The notes: generated from the sequence alone by a model not told the origin. DNA of 64,000 nucleotides from Pedobacter nototheniae (GCF_004335085.1 NZ_RQRS01000006.1:128027-192026); one strand, 5' to 3'. Numbered from the stretch's first letter, positions 17,287-26,904 are shown. Numbers and translations: made by a program.

Positions 17287-17315
17287 ATTAAGCTCCATTT
17301 TATAAAACAACGATT

Positions 17316-17348
17316 AAAAGGTCTTAGGGGATTGCTAAGACCTTTTTT
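17316..17348. terminator. Bidirectional intrinsic terminator
   Basis: AAAAGGTCTTA pairs with TAAGACCTTTT around a 9-nt loop, with T-runs on both strands. It lies between the convergent VOC gene and the TolC-like gene. Confidence 0.85.
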
Positions 17349-17362
17349 ATCATAAGCCAAAA

Positions 17363-18634
17363 TTATTTAATATCCCAGATTCCTGAAGCCCTTTCAAGCT
17401 CAACTAAAGCCTTTGCATAATTTGTTTGGGCTTCATAAAAAGCCTGTTGCATATCATTATACGTTCTTTGAGCATTTAGTAATTCAAGTAAGGAAGTATC
17501 ACCTCTTTTATAGCTGTATATTTTGGCATCCAGTATCTTTTTTCCTTCGGCCAACAACCCATTTTGATATTGTTTGCTTTGCTTTTGCGCTGCTATATAG
17601 TTTAAATATGCCTGAGAAACTTCTGCTTTAATTTGTTGCAAAATGCTTTCATACCTTAATTCTGTTTGTTCAATAGTAAAATGTGCAGCTTTTAGATCTC
17701 CTTTATATCTATTTGAAAATTTTAAGGGAACGCTAATTCCTGCAGTAACCGTTTTGTAGTAAGGACTTGGGGCACCTTCATTTGTAGATTCTCCATTAAA
17801 TTGAAGCCCGGCATTTACACCTAAATCAATTACCCGATTTGCTTTAACTAATGCAAGGTTTTTTGTTGCTACTTTTTTGCTATTTAATGCAGCTAAAATA
17901 TCTGATCGGTTATTTTGTGCTTGTTCCACCAGTGATTTAAAATTAAGTGAACGATCTAAATTCTCAAAATTCGTTGCAGGACAAATCAATGTATCAGGGT
18001 TTTTGCTTCCAATATAGGTACTCATTATTATTCTGGCGCTTTTCCAATCGGCCATATTTTGATAAACGCTATTTTGGAGATTGCTTGCTTCCAGTTTGGA
18101 TTGTCTGGCATCAGTTTCAGAAATTGAACCCAGTTTATGTCGAATGGAATCCGCATTAGCAATTTGTTTCATTGTTTGGTAGGATTGTAAGCTTAATTGG
18201 AGCAAAAAATGTTGCTCTATTGCGGTATAATAAGCTATTGCAGCATCAGCCCTTAAATTGCGTAAGTAATCAAGTAATAAATTTTTGTTTAATTCAGTTT
18301 CACTTTTTGCCAGTTTAATTCTGGCTGTTCTTTTGCCACCAAGCTCTAATGTGGTTGATAACCCAAGTGTAACACCCCGGCTTAATTGTAGTTTAGCGTG
18401 TTGATTATCAAATAATCCGGCAGAAAATTGAGGATCGGGAAAAATACGGGCACTTTCAATTCCTGCTTCAGCTATGCTTACATCATATTTTTGAGCTGCG
18501 TAAGCAATGTTTTTTTGCCCAACCAGGTTTAGGTATTGTTCTATAGATAGCTTTAAAGAATCTACATTAATTTGTGCACATGCTTGAAAAAAGCCAAATA
18601 TTAAGATTATGGATAGAATATATTTATGTTTCAT
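17363..18634 (-). CDS. TolC-family outer-membrane efflux protein
   Basis: The ATG at 18634 gives 423 residues with signal MKHKYILSIILIFGFFQACAQ; an upstream frame to 18742 would read into the RND gene and is rejected. Two outer-membrane-efflux-protein domains are visible, with long coiled-coil alanine-rich helices (DAAIAYYTAIEQHFLLQLSL, GLLAEGKKILDAKIYSYKRGDTSLLELLNAQRTYNDM). It starts 1 nt after the RND gene stop, so it is the outer-membrane channel of the same tripartite pump. Similar in layout to CzcC/CusC; no lipobox is convincing beyond the FFQAC sequence. Confidence 0.9.
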   Translation of the reverse strand: MKHKYILSIILIFGFFQACAQINVDSLKLSIEQYLNLVGQKNIAYAAQKYDVSIAEAGIESARIFPDPQFSAGLFDNQHAKLQLSRGVTLGLSTTLELGGKRTARIKLAKSETELNKNLLLDYLRNLRADAAIAYYTAIEQHFLLQLSLQSYQTMKQIANADSIRHKLGSISETDARQSKLEASNLQNSVYQNMADWKSARIIMSTYIGSKNPDTLICPATNFENLDRSLNFKSLVEQAQNNRSDILAALNSKKVATKNLALVKANRVIDLGVNAGLQFNGESTNEGAPSPYYKTVTAGISVPLKFSNRYKGDLKAAHFTIEQTELRYESILQQIKAEVSQAYLNYIAAQKQSKQYQNGLLAEGKKILDAKIYSYKRGDTSLLELLNAQRTYNDMQQAFYEAQTNYAKALVELERASGIWDIK

Positions 18635-18635
18635 A

Positions 18636-21600
18636 TCAATTTTGGATTGAGTTGGGTGAATTAAAATCGTTCTTACCCCATTTATTTTCAAGTAAATAAT
18701 AAAGAGCAGGCATAACAAATAATGTAATTGCGGTGGCTGCAAACAAACCGTAAACTATAACTGTAGCGAGGGGGCGTTGCACATCAGAACCTATCCCTGT
18801 AGCCAATGAGGCTGGGAGCAGACCTAAAGCTGCAACGGTAGCCGTCATAAGTACTGGGCGGAAGCGATGCCGTGCACCTTCTATTACTGCTTTTAATAAA
18901 TCGTTACCTTCTTTACGGAGATCGTTTATATGCGAAATAAGTATTACTCCATTTTGTATGGATACACCAAATAATGCAATAAAGCCTACGGCAGAAGATA
19001 CATTTAATGTCATGCCTCTTAAATTGAGTGCCAACATTCCGCCGAAAAGCGCCAATGGAACAATTCCTAAAATTAATGCCGCCTGCCTAAATTTACCAAA
19101 AGCCGCATAAAGTAAAAGGAACATAATGGCTAATACCAATGGAGTAACAATAGCCAATTTTGAATAAGCACGGTTTTGGTTTTCAAATTGACCGCCCCAT
19201 TCAATTTTATATTTCTCGGGGTCGTACTTTACATTGTTTTTTATTTTTTGTTGAGCTTTCTTTAGAAAATTGGTCAAATCATTGCCTCTTAAATTTAGCC
19301 TAACGGTGAGTTGTCTTCTATTCATTTCTCTGGAAATTGAACTTTCTCCCAGATTGGTTTTTACCTCAGCCACCTGAGATAGTGGAATTAATGCACCTGA
19401 TGAAGAATGTAGCATTAGATTAGCGATTTTATCGGGGCTATTTCTGCTATCTTCTTTATAGCGACAAACAACATCGTAAACCCGATCTCCAGCAAATACC
19501 TGTGCAACTGCTTTTCCGCCAATAGCAACCTCTATCAGTTCGGCAACATCGCTCATGTTTAGCCCATATTTTGCAACGGCATCTCTATTTACGGTCACTT
19601 GCAGTTGTGGTAGCGGTGGTTCCTGATCTATTGCAATATCTACAGCACCTTTAACCTGGTGCAATGTTTTTACAACCTGATCTGTAATACGTCTGGTTTC
19701 TTTAAAATCATTTCCAAAAACTTTAACCACCAACTCGCTGTGGGCACCGGCTATTTTATCCATAACACCATCAATCATTGGTTGGGTAAAAGCAACGGAA
19801 TAGCCCGGTAAAGCTGCATATTCTTTAGAAAGTGTTTCTATTAAATCTGCTTTGTTGCGCCCTGTTTTCCACTCGTTGTAAGGCTTTAAACCAATGGAAA
19901 CCTCATAATGAGAAGGCGTAAAATAATCCGTTCCATCATCATTTCGGCCTGCTTGCACATTTACATAAGTAATTTCAGGATGTTTTAAGGTAACTTTTCT
20001 AAGGATATTACTCATTTCCTTTGATTTTTCGAGCGTAATTCCTGGCGGAAGCGATACTTGCAACCAGATAGAACCTTCATCAAGAGGTGGCAAAAAATCT
20101 TTACCTACTGTGATGGATAAAACAATTGCGGACGATAGGACCAAAATCAAAGGGAGAAATACTTTTTTAGGCTTTTTTAAAATATTAGTAATGCGATTGC
20201 GATACCATAGAGATAATTTTTCCAACCATTTGTTATGGTATATTTTGCCAGGTTTTTTATAAACAGCGTATGCCAAACCAGGAATCAATAATAGGGCAAC
20301 AGCTAAAGCACCTAGCAGGGCATAACCCACGGTAAATGCCATTGGAGTAAACAACTTTTTTTCTACTCTTTCAAAGGAAAATAGTGGTAAGTACGCAGTG
20401 ATGATAATTATAGTTGAAAACAGAATAGGTTTTGCAACTGCTAACGCTCTTTTGCCTATAGAGATTTCTTCCAGTTCGTCATTTTCATTTGCTTCTCTTT
20501 TCTTTAGGATGGTTTCGAGCATTACAATGGCTCCATCTACAATAATTCCAAAATCTATAGCGCCAAGGGAGAGGAGATTAGCAGGTATTTTTGTGAAATG
20601 CATTAATATAAAGGCAATTAATAAAGAAATAGGAACCGTTACGGCTACAATTAATGCGCCTCGCCAGCTTCCAAGAAAGATAATGAGCACAACAATAACC
20701 AGTGCCATGCCTTCTAAAAGAGTATGTGATACCGTATTAAGCGTAGTGTTAACCAAATTTGTCCTATCCAGATAGGGGCGTATAGTTACGCCTTTGGGCA
20801 AAATATTGTTGTTAAGCTCATTTGCCGCTTTGTGTATTCCTGCTAATACTACCGATGGATTTTGTCCTTTTAACATCACTACAATTCCTTCAATACCATC
20901 ATTGTAATTCACATTACGATCGGTGTAGCCCAATATCCCTTTACGCTCCAATGTTCCATATTTCAGTTCGCCCAAATCTTTCACAAAAACAGGTACGCCT
21001 TTAATGGTTTTAACTACAACATTGCCCAAAGCAGGTAAATCCTTAACTAAACCAATTCCACGGATAACATAGGCTTGTTCTCCTCGATTTAGAATACTTC
21101 CACCAGCATTTGCATTGTTGCTATTTATGGCGATTTGAATATCATTAAGAGAAAGTTGAAACTGTGCGAGTTTTGCAGGATCAATTTCTATCTGATATTG
21201 GGTGGTTATTCCTCCAAAATTGGTTACATCTGCAACGCCTTGAACTTGCTTTATCTTTGGAATAATAACCCAGTTCTGCAAATCGGTTAGCGACCGTAGA
21301 TCATGATTTTTACTTTCAATAATGTAACGATAAATCTCTCCGGTTGGAGAGGTTAGCGGATCTAAACCAGGCACTGCACCAAAAGGTAAAGTAACATCGG
21401 TAAGTCGTTCTTGTATCCGTTGCCTTGCCCAATAATCATCGGTGCCATCATCAAAAACCATTGTAATTAATGATAAACCAAATAAGGATCTACTGCGCAT
21501 TACATGCATACCAGGTAAACCATTTAAGGCCCTTTCAATAGGAATTGATATTTGTTGTTCTACCTCTTCTGCCGCTAAACCAGGTACTTGCGTTACCACT

Positions 21601-21740
21601 TGCGAGGTTACATCTGCAATATCAGGGTAAGCTTCTACAGCCAGTTGTTTCCAAGAATAATAGCCAAAAACAGCCAATAGGGTAAACAGCGCAACAAAAA
21701 GCCAACGCTTTTTTATTGCCGTTATAATAATTTGTTTCAT
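18636..21740 (-). CDS. Heavy-metal efflux RND transporter, CusA/CzcA family
   Basis: 1034 residues, normal for the family. The N-terminus has IDVTSQV-like VTSQVVTQVPGLAAEEVEQQIS; the membrane proton-relay region has the heavy-metal-RND signature LGAIDFGIIVDGAIVMLE. Two large periplasmic loops contain ATPQPP-type residues and FTQPMIDGVMDKIAGAHSELVV, which in CzcA/CusA helps decide between divalent (Zn/Co/Cd) and monovalent (Cu/Ag) ions; the residues here fit neither cleanly, so the metal is left open. It is 25 nt after the adaptor gene and 1 nt before the TolC gene. Confidence 0.93.
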   Translation of the reverse strand: MKQIIITAIKKRWLFVALFTLLAVFGYYSWKQLAVEAYPDIADVTSQVVTQVPGLAAEEVEQQISIPIERALNGLPGMHVMRSRSLFGLSLITMVFDDGTDDYWARQRIQERLTDVTLPFGAVPGLDPLTSPTGEIYRYIIESKNHDLRSLTDLQNWVIIPKIKQVQGVADVTNFGGITTQYQIEIDPAKLAQFQLSLNDIQIAINSNNANAGGSILNRGEQAYVIRGIGLVKDLPALGNVVVKTIKGVPVFVKDLGELKYGTLERKGILGYTDRNVNYNDGIEGIVVMLKGQNPSVVLAGIHKAANELNNNILPKGVTIRPYLDRTNLVNTTLNTVSHTLLEGMALVIVVLIIFLGSWRGALIVAVTVPISLLIAFILMHFTKIPANLLSLGAIDFGIIVDGAIVMLETILKKREANENDELEEISIGKRALAVAKPILFSTIIIITAYLPLFSFERVEKKLFTPMAFTVGYALLGALAVALLLIPGLAYAVYKKPGKIYHNKWLEKLSLWYRNRITNILKKPKKVFLPLILVLSSAIVLSITVGKDFLPPLDEGSIWLQVSLPPGITLEKSKEMSNILRKVTLKHPEITYVNVQAGRNDDGTDYFTPSHYEVSIGLKPYNEWKTGRNKADLIETLSKEYAALPGYSVAFTQPMIDGVMDKIAGAHSELVVKVFGNDFKETRRITDQVVKTLHQVKGAVDIAIDQEPPLPQLQVTVNRDAVAKYGLNMSDVAELIEVAIGGKAVAQVFAGDRVYDVVCRYKEDSRNSPDKIANLMLHSSSGALIPLSQVAEVKTNLGESSISREMNRRQLTVRLNLRGNDLTNFLKKAQQKIKNNVKYDPEKYKIEWGGQFENQNRAYSKLAIVTPLVLAIMFLLLYAAFGKFRQAALILGIVPLALFGGMLALNLRGMTLNVSSAVGFIALFGVSIQNGVILISHINDLRKEGNDLLKAVIEGARHRFRPVLMTATVAALGLLPASLATGIGSDVQRPLATVIVYGLFAATAITLFVMPALYYLLENKWGKNDFNSPNSIQN

Positions 21741-21765
21741 AAATTTTTTTATTTCTTAAGGGTTG

Positions 21766-22884
21766 CTAATTGGTTTGTAGTAAATAAAAACCACCTTCAG
21801 ATATAATTTTTTCACCTTTGCTAAGGCCTGATTTAATTACGATGCGTTCTCCTGTGGTATCGCCAACCTCAACTTTCCTTCTTTTGTATTTTCCATCGCC
21901 ATCCACAACAAACACAAAGCTGGCATCATTCATTTGCAATAATGCTTTTGAAGGAATTGTAATTGCATGGATGGGTGCATTTTGAAAATTTACGTTAACA
22001 AACATGCCTGGTTTTAAAGCCATATCGCTGTTGTTACACTCTATAAAAACTTGTATGCTGCGGGTTTCTTCATCAACAACTCTATTAATGCGATACACTT
22101 TAGCTTTTATTTTTGTGCCAGGCAGTGCCGCGATTTCAATTTCACAATCGTCTTTTTCTTTAATCTGCTGAATATCTTTTTCTTTAACCTGGCCAACAAC
22201 CCATACTTTTGATAAATTGGCAACGGTTGCAACAGGTGAGGCATCATCTTTAATAAACTGACCAAGTACAACCTTATCTTCAATTATTTCTCCTTTTATT
22301 GGTGCATAAACGGTTAAAGCTTGCCCCAAGGATAGTTTTTCAGGATTTGCCTTGAAAATTTTAATGCCTATTAATGCATTCTCATATTCTTTTTTTTCAA
22401 CCTCAAAGGCAGTCTGTGCCTCCTCCAATTCCTTTTGTATACCAACACCATGGCTCATTAAATCACTTTGGCGTTTTAATGTTCTTTGCGCCTGTTGCAT
22501 TTGCGATTTTTCTTGTAAAAAGAACTTTTGAGCCGTAATAAAATCGGGCGAACTAATTTCGAATAATGGAGTTTCGGGAGTCGTTTTCATGCCAAGCTTT
22601 AAGTACGATTTAACTACCCGACCTTGAAAAGGAGGTGCAATTTCTGCGTACTGCGTAGGAATAGCTTTTACAATTCCTGTTGTTCCAATTTGGATATGAT
22701 AAGATTGCGTATCTACCGAAATTTCCTTCAGTTTAGCCCTTAAAGGATCATTTTTAGCAATGGTAATCAAATCTCCCTGTTGTTTTAAACCCGTTTGCTC
22801 TGTTGTAGTTTGCTGCTTACAGGCACTGGCAATTGCCATTAAGATAATTAAAGACAAGTATTTGTAGTTATTTTTTAGTTTCAT
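21766..22884 (-). CDS. RND periplasmic adaptor lipoprotein, CusB/CzcB type
   Basis: 372 residues with lipobox IASAC at about 20-24, so it is an inner-membrane-anchored lipoprotein. The barrel-sandwich/lipoyl module (GIVKAIPTQYAEIAPPFQGRVVKSYL), a long alpha-helical hairpin (~130-180), and the second lipoyl half (VYAPIKGEIIEDKVVLGQFIKDDA) are all present, followed by the beta-barrel domain. No N-terminal Met-rich or His-rich metal-binding segment was seen. Its start overlaps a 49-aa ORF by 17 bp. Confidence 0.92.
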   Translation of the reverse strand: MKLKNNYKYLSLIILMAIASACKQQTTTEQTGLKQQGDLITIAKNDPLRAKLKEISVDTQSYHIQIGTTGIVKAIPTQYAEIAPPFQGRVVKSYLKLGMKTTPETPLFEISSPDFITAQKFFLQEKSQMQQAQRTLKRQSDLMSHGVGIQKELEEAQTAFEVEKKEYENALIGIKIFKANPEKLSLGQALTVYAPIKGEIIEDKVVLGQFIKDDASPVATVANLSKVWVVGQVKEKDIQQIKEKDDCEIEIAALPGTKIKAKVYRINRVVDEETRSIQVFIECNNSDMALKPGMFVNVNFQNAPIHAITIPSKALLQMNDASFVFVVDGDGKYKRRKVEVGDTTGERIVIKSGLSKGEKIISEGGFYLLQTN

Positions 22885-23017
22885 ATTGATCTGTTTGTTT
22901 TATTAAGTGTTTCTTATTGCCATAAAAATGGCTATCCAACCAATCGATTAGCATAACCGTAAGGATTAGGTAAATAATGGCCAGAATCCAAAGTTTTTTT
23001 GAACGATTTAAAGCCAT
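22868..23017 (-). CDS. 49-aa single-pass membrane protein overlapping mgtA and the adaptor gene
   Basis: An ATG at 23017 opens 49 residues ending in TAA at 22868-22870. It is too short for a usual gene cut-off. The protein has a basic N-terminus (MALNRSKK), one hydrophobic span (WILAIIYLILTVMLIDWL) and a basic, polar tail (FYGNKKHLIKQTDQYETKK). It overlaps the end of the Mg-ATPase gene by 10 bp and the start of the adaptor gene by 17 bp, in different frames. This tight overlap suggests translational coupling. Size and place recall small regulators of P-type ATPases such as MgtR or KdpF-type subunits (analogy only, no sequence similarity claimed). No known family recognised. Confidence 0.65.
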   Translation of the reverse strand: MALNRSKKLWILAIIYLILTVMLIDWLDSHFYGNKKHLIKQTDQYETKK

Positions 23018-25713
23018 TGATTAAATTTTTTGATGTATAAATTTTTAATAAATTGTGTAAGCAGGCAGTAACCAATTAATATTGCAACCAACCATGGGAA
23101 GTAGGCAATAGGCAGAGGCTGCATTTTTAAGGAAGATGCAAATGGAGAAAAGGGAATAAAAATGCCAATAGCCATAATGAGTGAGGTTAATGCCACCACT
23201 GGTGTGGTTGCCCAACTTTGGATAAAGGGAATTTTTCTGGTACGGATCATATGTACAATCAGCGTTTGCGATAATAAACCCTCAATAAACCATCCGCTTT
23301 GAAACAATTGTTGGTGCTGTGGAGCGTTTGCCTTAAACACAAAAAACATAACAGCAAAAGTGGCATAATCAAAAATGGAACTTATGGGGCCTATATAAAG
23401 CATAAATTTACTTATGCTCGATGCATCCCATTTCTTAGGTTCTTTAATAAAATCATCATCCATTTTATCCCATGGGATGGAGATTTGAGATACATCGTAC
23501 AATAAATTTTGAATGAGGATTTGTACCGGAAGCATTGGTAAAAAAGGTAGAAATGCACTTGCACCAAGCATGCTAAACATATTGCCGAAATTACTGCTGG
23601 CAGTCATTTTAATATATTTAATGATGTTGCCGAAAGTCCTTCTTCCATAAATTACCCCTTTACGTAAAACCATTAAATCTTTTTCAAGCAAAATAATGTC
23701 GGCGCTTTCCTTAGCAATATCAACAGCGGTATCTACACTAATGCCCACATCAGCATCGCGAAGTGCTACAGCATCATTAATACCATCGCCCATAAAACCT
23801 ACCGTATGACCTTTAATTTGTAGTATTTTAACAATTCTTGATTTTTGAACCGGACTTAATTTTGCCAGGATAGAAACCTCTGCAATTTGATCCTGAAGTT
23901 GCTCATCCGTCATTTTCTCAACTTCTGCACCCAGCAATATTTTGCTAAAAGGAATCCCTACATCCTTACAGATTTTTTTAGTTACAATTTCATTATCACC
24001 CGTAAGAACCTTAATATTTATACCGAGTTTTTGCAGCGCTTCTATAGCTATTTTTGCTGAAGGTTTAGCTGGATCTAAAAAGCCAATAAAGCCGGTGAGG
24101 ATCATTTTATTTTCATCTTCAACAGTATAATTCAAAGCTCTGTCATCAAACTCACGAATAGCGACAAGTAAAACTCTTAATCCTTCTGCATTGAGTTTTT
24201 TAGATGTGTTCAAAATCATTTGCCGCATGTTTTCATCCATCAGCATTACCTTATCAGATTCTATGTGCAACTGTTTATTATCGCCAGGATCAAAAGCGTG
24301 GCTACATAAACCGAGCATTTCTTCTACAGCGCCCTTACAAATAAGCAAATGCCTGCCATTACGTTGTTTTAACACGACTGACATTCTCCTTCTTTGAAAA
24401 TCAAAAGGGATTTCATCGACTTTTAAAAAGCTTTCTTCAACTTTCAGGTAATCGTGTAGCTCTATATGTTCAAGTACGGCAACATCAAGCAAGTTTTTTA
24501 AACCCGTTTGGTGATAACTATTTAAGTAAGCCCATTTTAAAACTTCTTCATCGTCATCGCCAAAAATGTTCAGGTGCCTTTCCAACACAATTTTATCCAT
24601 TGTTAATGTTCCGGTTTTATCGGTGCAGAGTACATCCATTGCGCCAATATTTTGTATAGCGTTAAGGCGTTTAATAATCACCTTATGTTTGCTCATACTT
24701 ACAGCGCCCTTAGCAAGATTAGCCGTAACAATCATAGGAAGCATTTCTGGAGTTAAGCCTACCGCCACAGCAATGGCAAAAAGTAAGGCATCCCACCAGT
24801 TTCCTTTTACTAAACCGTTAATTAAGAAAATAAGAGGCACCATTACAACCATAAAGCGAATAAGCAGATAACTTACTTTGTTTACGCCTTTATCAAAATT
24901 GGTTTCAGCACGTTTACCTACAATTTCTTTGCTTAATGAGCCAAAATAGGTTTGGTTGCCAGTATTTACCACTACTGCAGTTGCATAACCGCTCACTACG
25001 TTAGTGCCCATAAAGCAAATGTTATCTAATTCTACCAATGGATTGTTTTCTGCATTTCGAATAGGTAGATTTCTCTTTTCTACCGGTAAAGATTCTCCAG
25101 TAAGCATAGATTGGCTAACGAAAAGGTCTTTTGATTGTACAATACGGCAGTCGGCAGGAATCATATCACCTGCAGAAAGTATAATAACATCTCCTGGTAC
25201 TAGTTTTTTAATATCAACTTCCTTTTTACCTACCAGTTTCCTTAAAACCGTAGCTGTAGTAGTAACCATACTTTTAAGTTGTTCTGCAGCACGATTACTT
25301 CTATATTCCTGAAAAAAGCGCAATAGCGAACTCGCCATTACCATTATAGCAACCATAGTAACGGTTTTATAATCTTCAGATCCTGGTGGAGCCAGCCAAA
25401 CATCGAGAATAAAGGAAATGATGGCAATAATGAAAAGTATGGCGATAAATGGGTTTATAAAAGCTTGTAAAAGCTGCTTAATCCATGATGGTGCTTTTTC
25501 ATGATGAACCTCATTTAAGCCAAATCGATTTAATTTTTCCTTTGATTGTGTAACAGATAAGCCTTCGGGGCTGCTATCAAGCATAGCGAAATAAAAATCC
25601 TGATCTGATCTTGAAGCATTTTGCAATCTTGTGTTTGCAGCTTCCTGATTGTTGTTTTGCCAAGGGTTTTTATTCTCTCTTTGCATTTTTTTGAGTTCTT
25701 TTAAAACAGTCAT
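23008..25713 (-). CDS. mgtA: Magnesium-importing P-type ATPase
   Basis: 901 residues, the usual size for MgtA/MgtB (type IIIB). It has the actuator motif SMLTGESLPVEKR, the phosphorylation motif CTDKTGTLT with the catalytic Asp at residue 365, GDNEIVTKKI, and the hinge MGDGINDAVALRDADVGI. MgtA-type features include LPMLPVQILIQNLLYDVSQISIPWD near the C-terminus. It imports Mg2+ when external Mg2+ is low (established for the family). It is preceded 34 nt upstream by mgtC. The downstream partners are unusual: the next genes form a heavy-metal efflux pump. Confidence 0.95.
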   Translation of the reverse strand: MTVLKELKKMQRENKNPWQNNNQEAANTRLQNASRSDQDFYFAMLDSSPEGLSVTQSKEKLNRFGLNEVHHEKAPSWIKQLLQAFINPFIAILFIIAIISFILDVWLAPPGSEDYKTVTMVAIMVMASSLLRFFQEYRSNRAAEQLKSMVTTTATVLRKLVGKKEVDIKKLVPGDVIILSAGDMIPADCRIVQSKDLFVSQSMLTGESLPVEKRNLPIRNAENNPLVELDNICFMGTNVVSGYATAVVVNTGNQTYFGSLSKEIVGKRAETNFDKGVNKVSYLLIRFMVVMVPLIFLINGLVKGNWWDALLFAIAVAVGLTPEMLPMIVTANLAKGAVSMSKHKVIIKRLNAIQNIGAMDVLCTDKTGTLTMDKIVLERHLNIFGDDDEEVLKWAYLNSYHQTGLKNLLDVAVLEHIELHDYLKVEESFLKVDEIPFDFQRRRMSVVLKQRNGRHLLICKGAVEEMLGLCSHAFDPGDNKQLHIESDKVMLMDENMRQMILNTSKKLNAEGLRVLLVAIREFDDRALNYTVEDENKMILTGFIGFLDPAKPSAKIAIEALQKLGINIKVLTGDNEIVTKKICKDVGIPFSKILLGAEVEKMTDEQLQDQIAEVSILAKLSPVQKSRIVKILQIKGHTVGFMGDGINDAVALRDADVGISVDTAVDIAKESADIILLEKDLMVLRKGVIYGRRTFGNIIKYIKMTASSNFGNMFSMLGASAFLPFLPMLPVQILIQNLLYDVSQISIPWDKMDDDFIKEPKKWDASSISKFMLYIGPISSIFDYATFAVMFFVFKANAPQHQQLFQSGWFIEGLLSQTLIVHMIRTRKIPFIQSWATTPVVALTSLIMAIGIFIPFSPFASSLKMQPLPIAYFPWLVAILIGYCLLTQFIKNLYIKKFNQWL

Positions 25714-25747
25714 CTGTGTTGCTGATTAAATATTATTTTCAGTTATT

Positions 25748-26449
25748 TTATAAATCGTTTTCATCACCAGCCTTGTTCCAGCTTACCTCGGCAACTTGCT
25801 GCTCTATAGTTAAACGACCTGCTATTTTCTCCATTAGTGCATCTTCATTGCTGTTCGCAAATATTTCTGCCGTAATAATGGCATCAGAAGGATCGCCACC
25901 ATCCGTACTTTTTAATGATCTTAATAAAAGGTTGCTATCATGACTGGTAAATTGCAGAAGCAATACCCTGATGTGGTTTTCTACATGTTGCCGGCATTTA
26001 ATAATGAGCACATACGGAATAGGAACGTGTGCATTTTTTAAGGGTAGGCGACTTAATTTTACGCCAACGGGCCGCATTAATAAGTGGGTTAAAATAACGA
26101 ATGTGGTAAAAATGGAGGCTTCAGGAAGGAAACCTATTCCACAAGAAGCGCCAACGGCTGCCGAGCACCATAAAGTTGCAGCGGTATTTAAACCACGTAC
26201 ATTAAGACCATCTTTCATGATTACGCCAGCACCGAGAAAACCAATGCCACTAACTACATAAGAAACTACTCTGCCGGCAGCATCGCCTCCAATTTTAACG
26301 CCAATTGAAACGAACATACAGGCACCGAGGCAAACCAACATGTTTGTTCTTAATCCTGCCATGCGTTGCCGCCACTGGCGTTCAGTGCCTATAGCGGCAC
26401 CTAAAATAAAAGCTATTGTAAGCCTGAGGGTGAATTCAAAAATTGTCAT
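25748..26449 (-). CDS. mgtC: MgtC/SapB family membrane protein
   Basis: 233 residues. The N-terminal half has four or more membrane spans with FTLRLTIAFILGAAIGTERQWRQRMAGLRTN, the MgtC signature, and GIGFLGAGVIMKDGLNVRGLNTAATLW. The C-terminal ~90 residues are a soluble domain like the ACT-like tail of MgtC. MgtC is needed for growth at low Mg2+ and modulates ATP synthase in Salmonella (family knowledge). Co-transcription with mgtA is the classic arrangement. The leader carries alternative hairpins. Confidence 0.93.
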   Translation of the reverse strand: MTIFEFTLRLTIAFILGAAIGTERQWRQRMAGLRTNMLVCLGACMFVSIGVKIGGDAAGRVVSYVVSGIGFLGAGVIMKDGLNVRGLNTAATLWCSAAVGASCGIGFLPEASIFTTFVILTHLLMRPVGVKLSRLPLKNAHVPIPYVLIIKCRQHVENHIRVLLLQFTSHDSNLLLRSLKSTDGGDPSDAIITAEIFANSNEDALMEKIAGRLTIEQQVAEVSWNKAGDENDL

Positions 26450-26458
26450 AAATTCCTT

Positions 26459-26496
26459 TTTTATGCCCAGGTTCGGGCATAAAAGAAATTTATGCC
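26459..26496 (-). promoter_or_regulatory. mgtC leader with mutually exclusive hairpins
   Basis: In mRNA order, segment A (GGCAUAAA, 26489-26496), B (UUUUAUGCCC, 26475-26484) and C (GGGCAUAAAA, 26459-26468) overlap in pairing potential. A and B form an 8-bp stem with a 5-nt loop. B and C form a 10-bp stem with a 6-nt loop. Only one can form at a time. C ends 9 nt before the ATG and is followed by AAGGA, a possible ribosome site, so a translational switch is plausible. Confidence 0.6.
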
Positions 26497-26570
26497 TGTA
26501 GGACAGTTAAATAATTAATTGTTTCGAAATAGGGGCCTGCGTCCATATTGTGTTGTTTTTTATTGTGCAG

Positions 26571-26578
26571 CAAAAGTA
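26571..26578 (-). promoter_or_regulatory. Possible -7 box of the mgtC operon
   Basis: TACTTTTG on the minus strand fits TAnnTTTG. No -33 TTTG lies 20 nt further upstream, so support is weak. A start near 26565 would give a leader of about 115 nt that includes the hairpin switch. Confidence 0.3.
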
Positions 26579-26705
26579 GAGCATCATTTTTTAAAAGCCC
26601 GTTAGAGGAGAAACAGAAATTCATTAGAAATTTATTAGAATTAAGATATACAGATGTGTGAAGTGAAAAAATTAGGGAGCGTAATTAACGACTAGCTGTT
26701 GTTTA

Positions 26706-26826
26706 TTTTCCCTCGCTACCGCAAGCGTCTCGCTTGTGGTTGTATACTAAAGTCTGGGTACCTGTAATTATGGCTCATTAATTAAATATATTGTAGCATG
26801 TTTACTACTTGAGTACCACAAGCGGG
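26706..26826. repeat. MITE-like element, copy 1 (right end degenerate)
   Basis: The first 94 bp (26706-26799) are almost identical to 27152-27245, with a constant 446-bp offset and no indels. The left end contains a self-pairing ACCGCAAGCG/CGCTTGTGGT hairpin. The right end retains only ACCACAAGCG of the terminal inverted repeat. No coding sequence. Confidence 0.75.
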
Positions 26827-26904
26827 CTATTAGAAAAACTTTTGGCATAAGAGCTTTTATATTAGAATTTGGAAATGAACGCTACGGTGTGCATGGCAAT
26901 TGAA

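Noticed and set aside
18635..18742. N-terminal extension of the TolC-like protein
   Set aside because: It would lie inside the RND gene, and the signal peptide begins exactly at the ATG at 18634.
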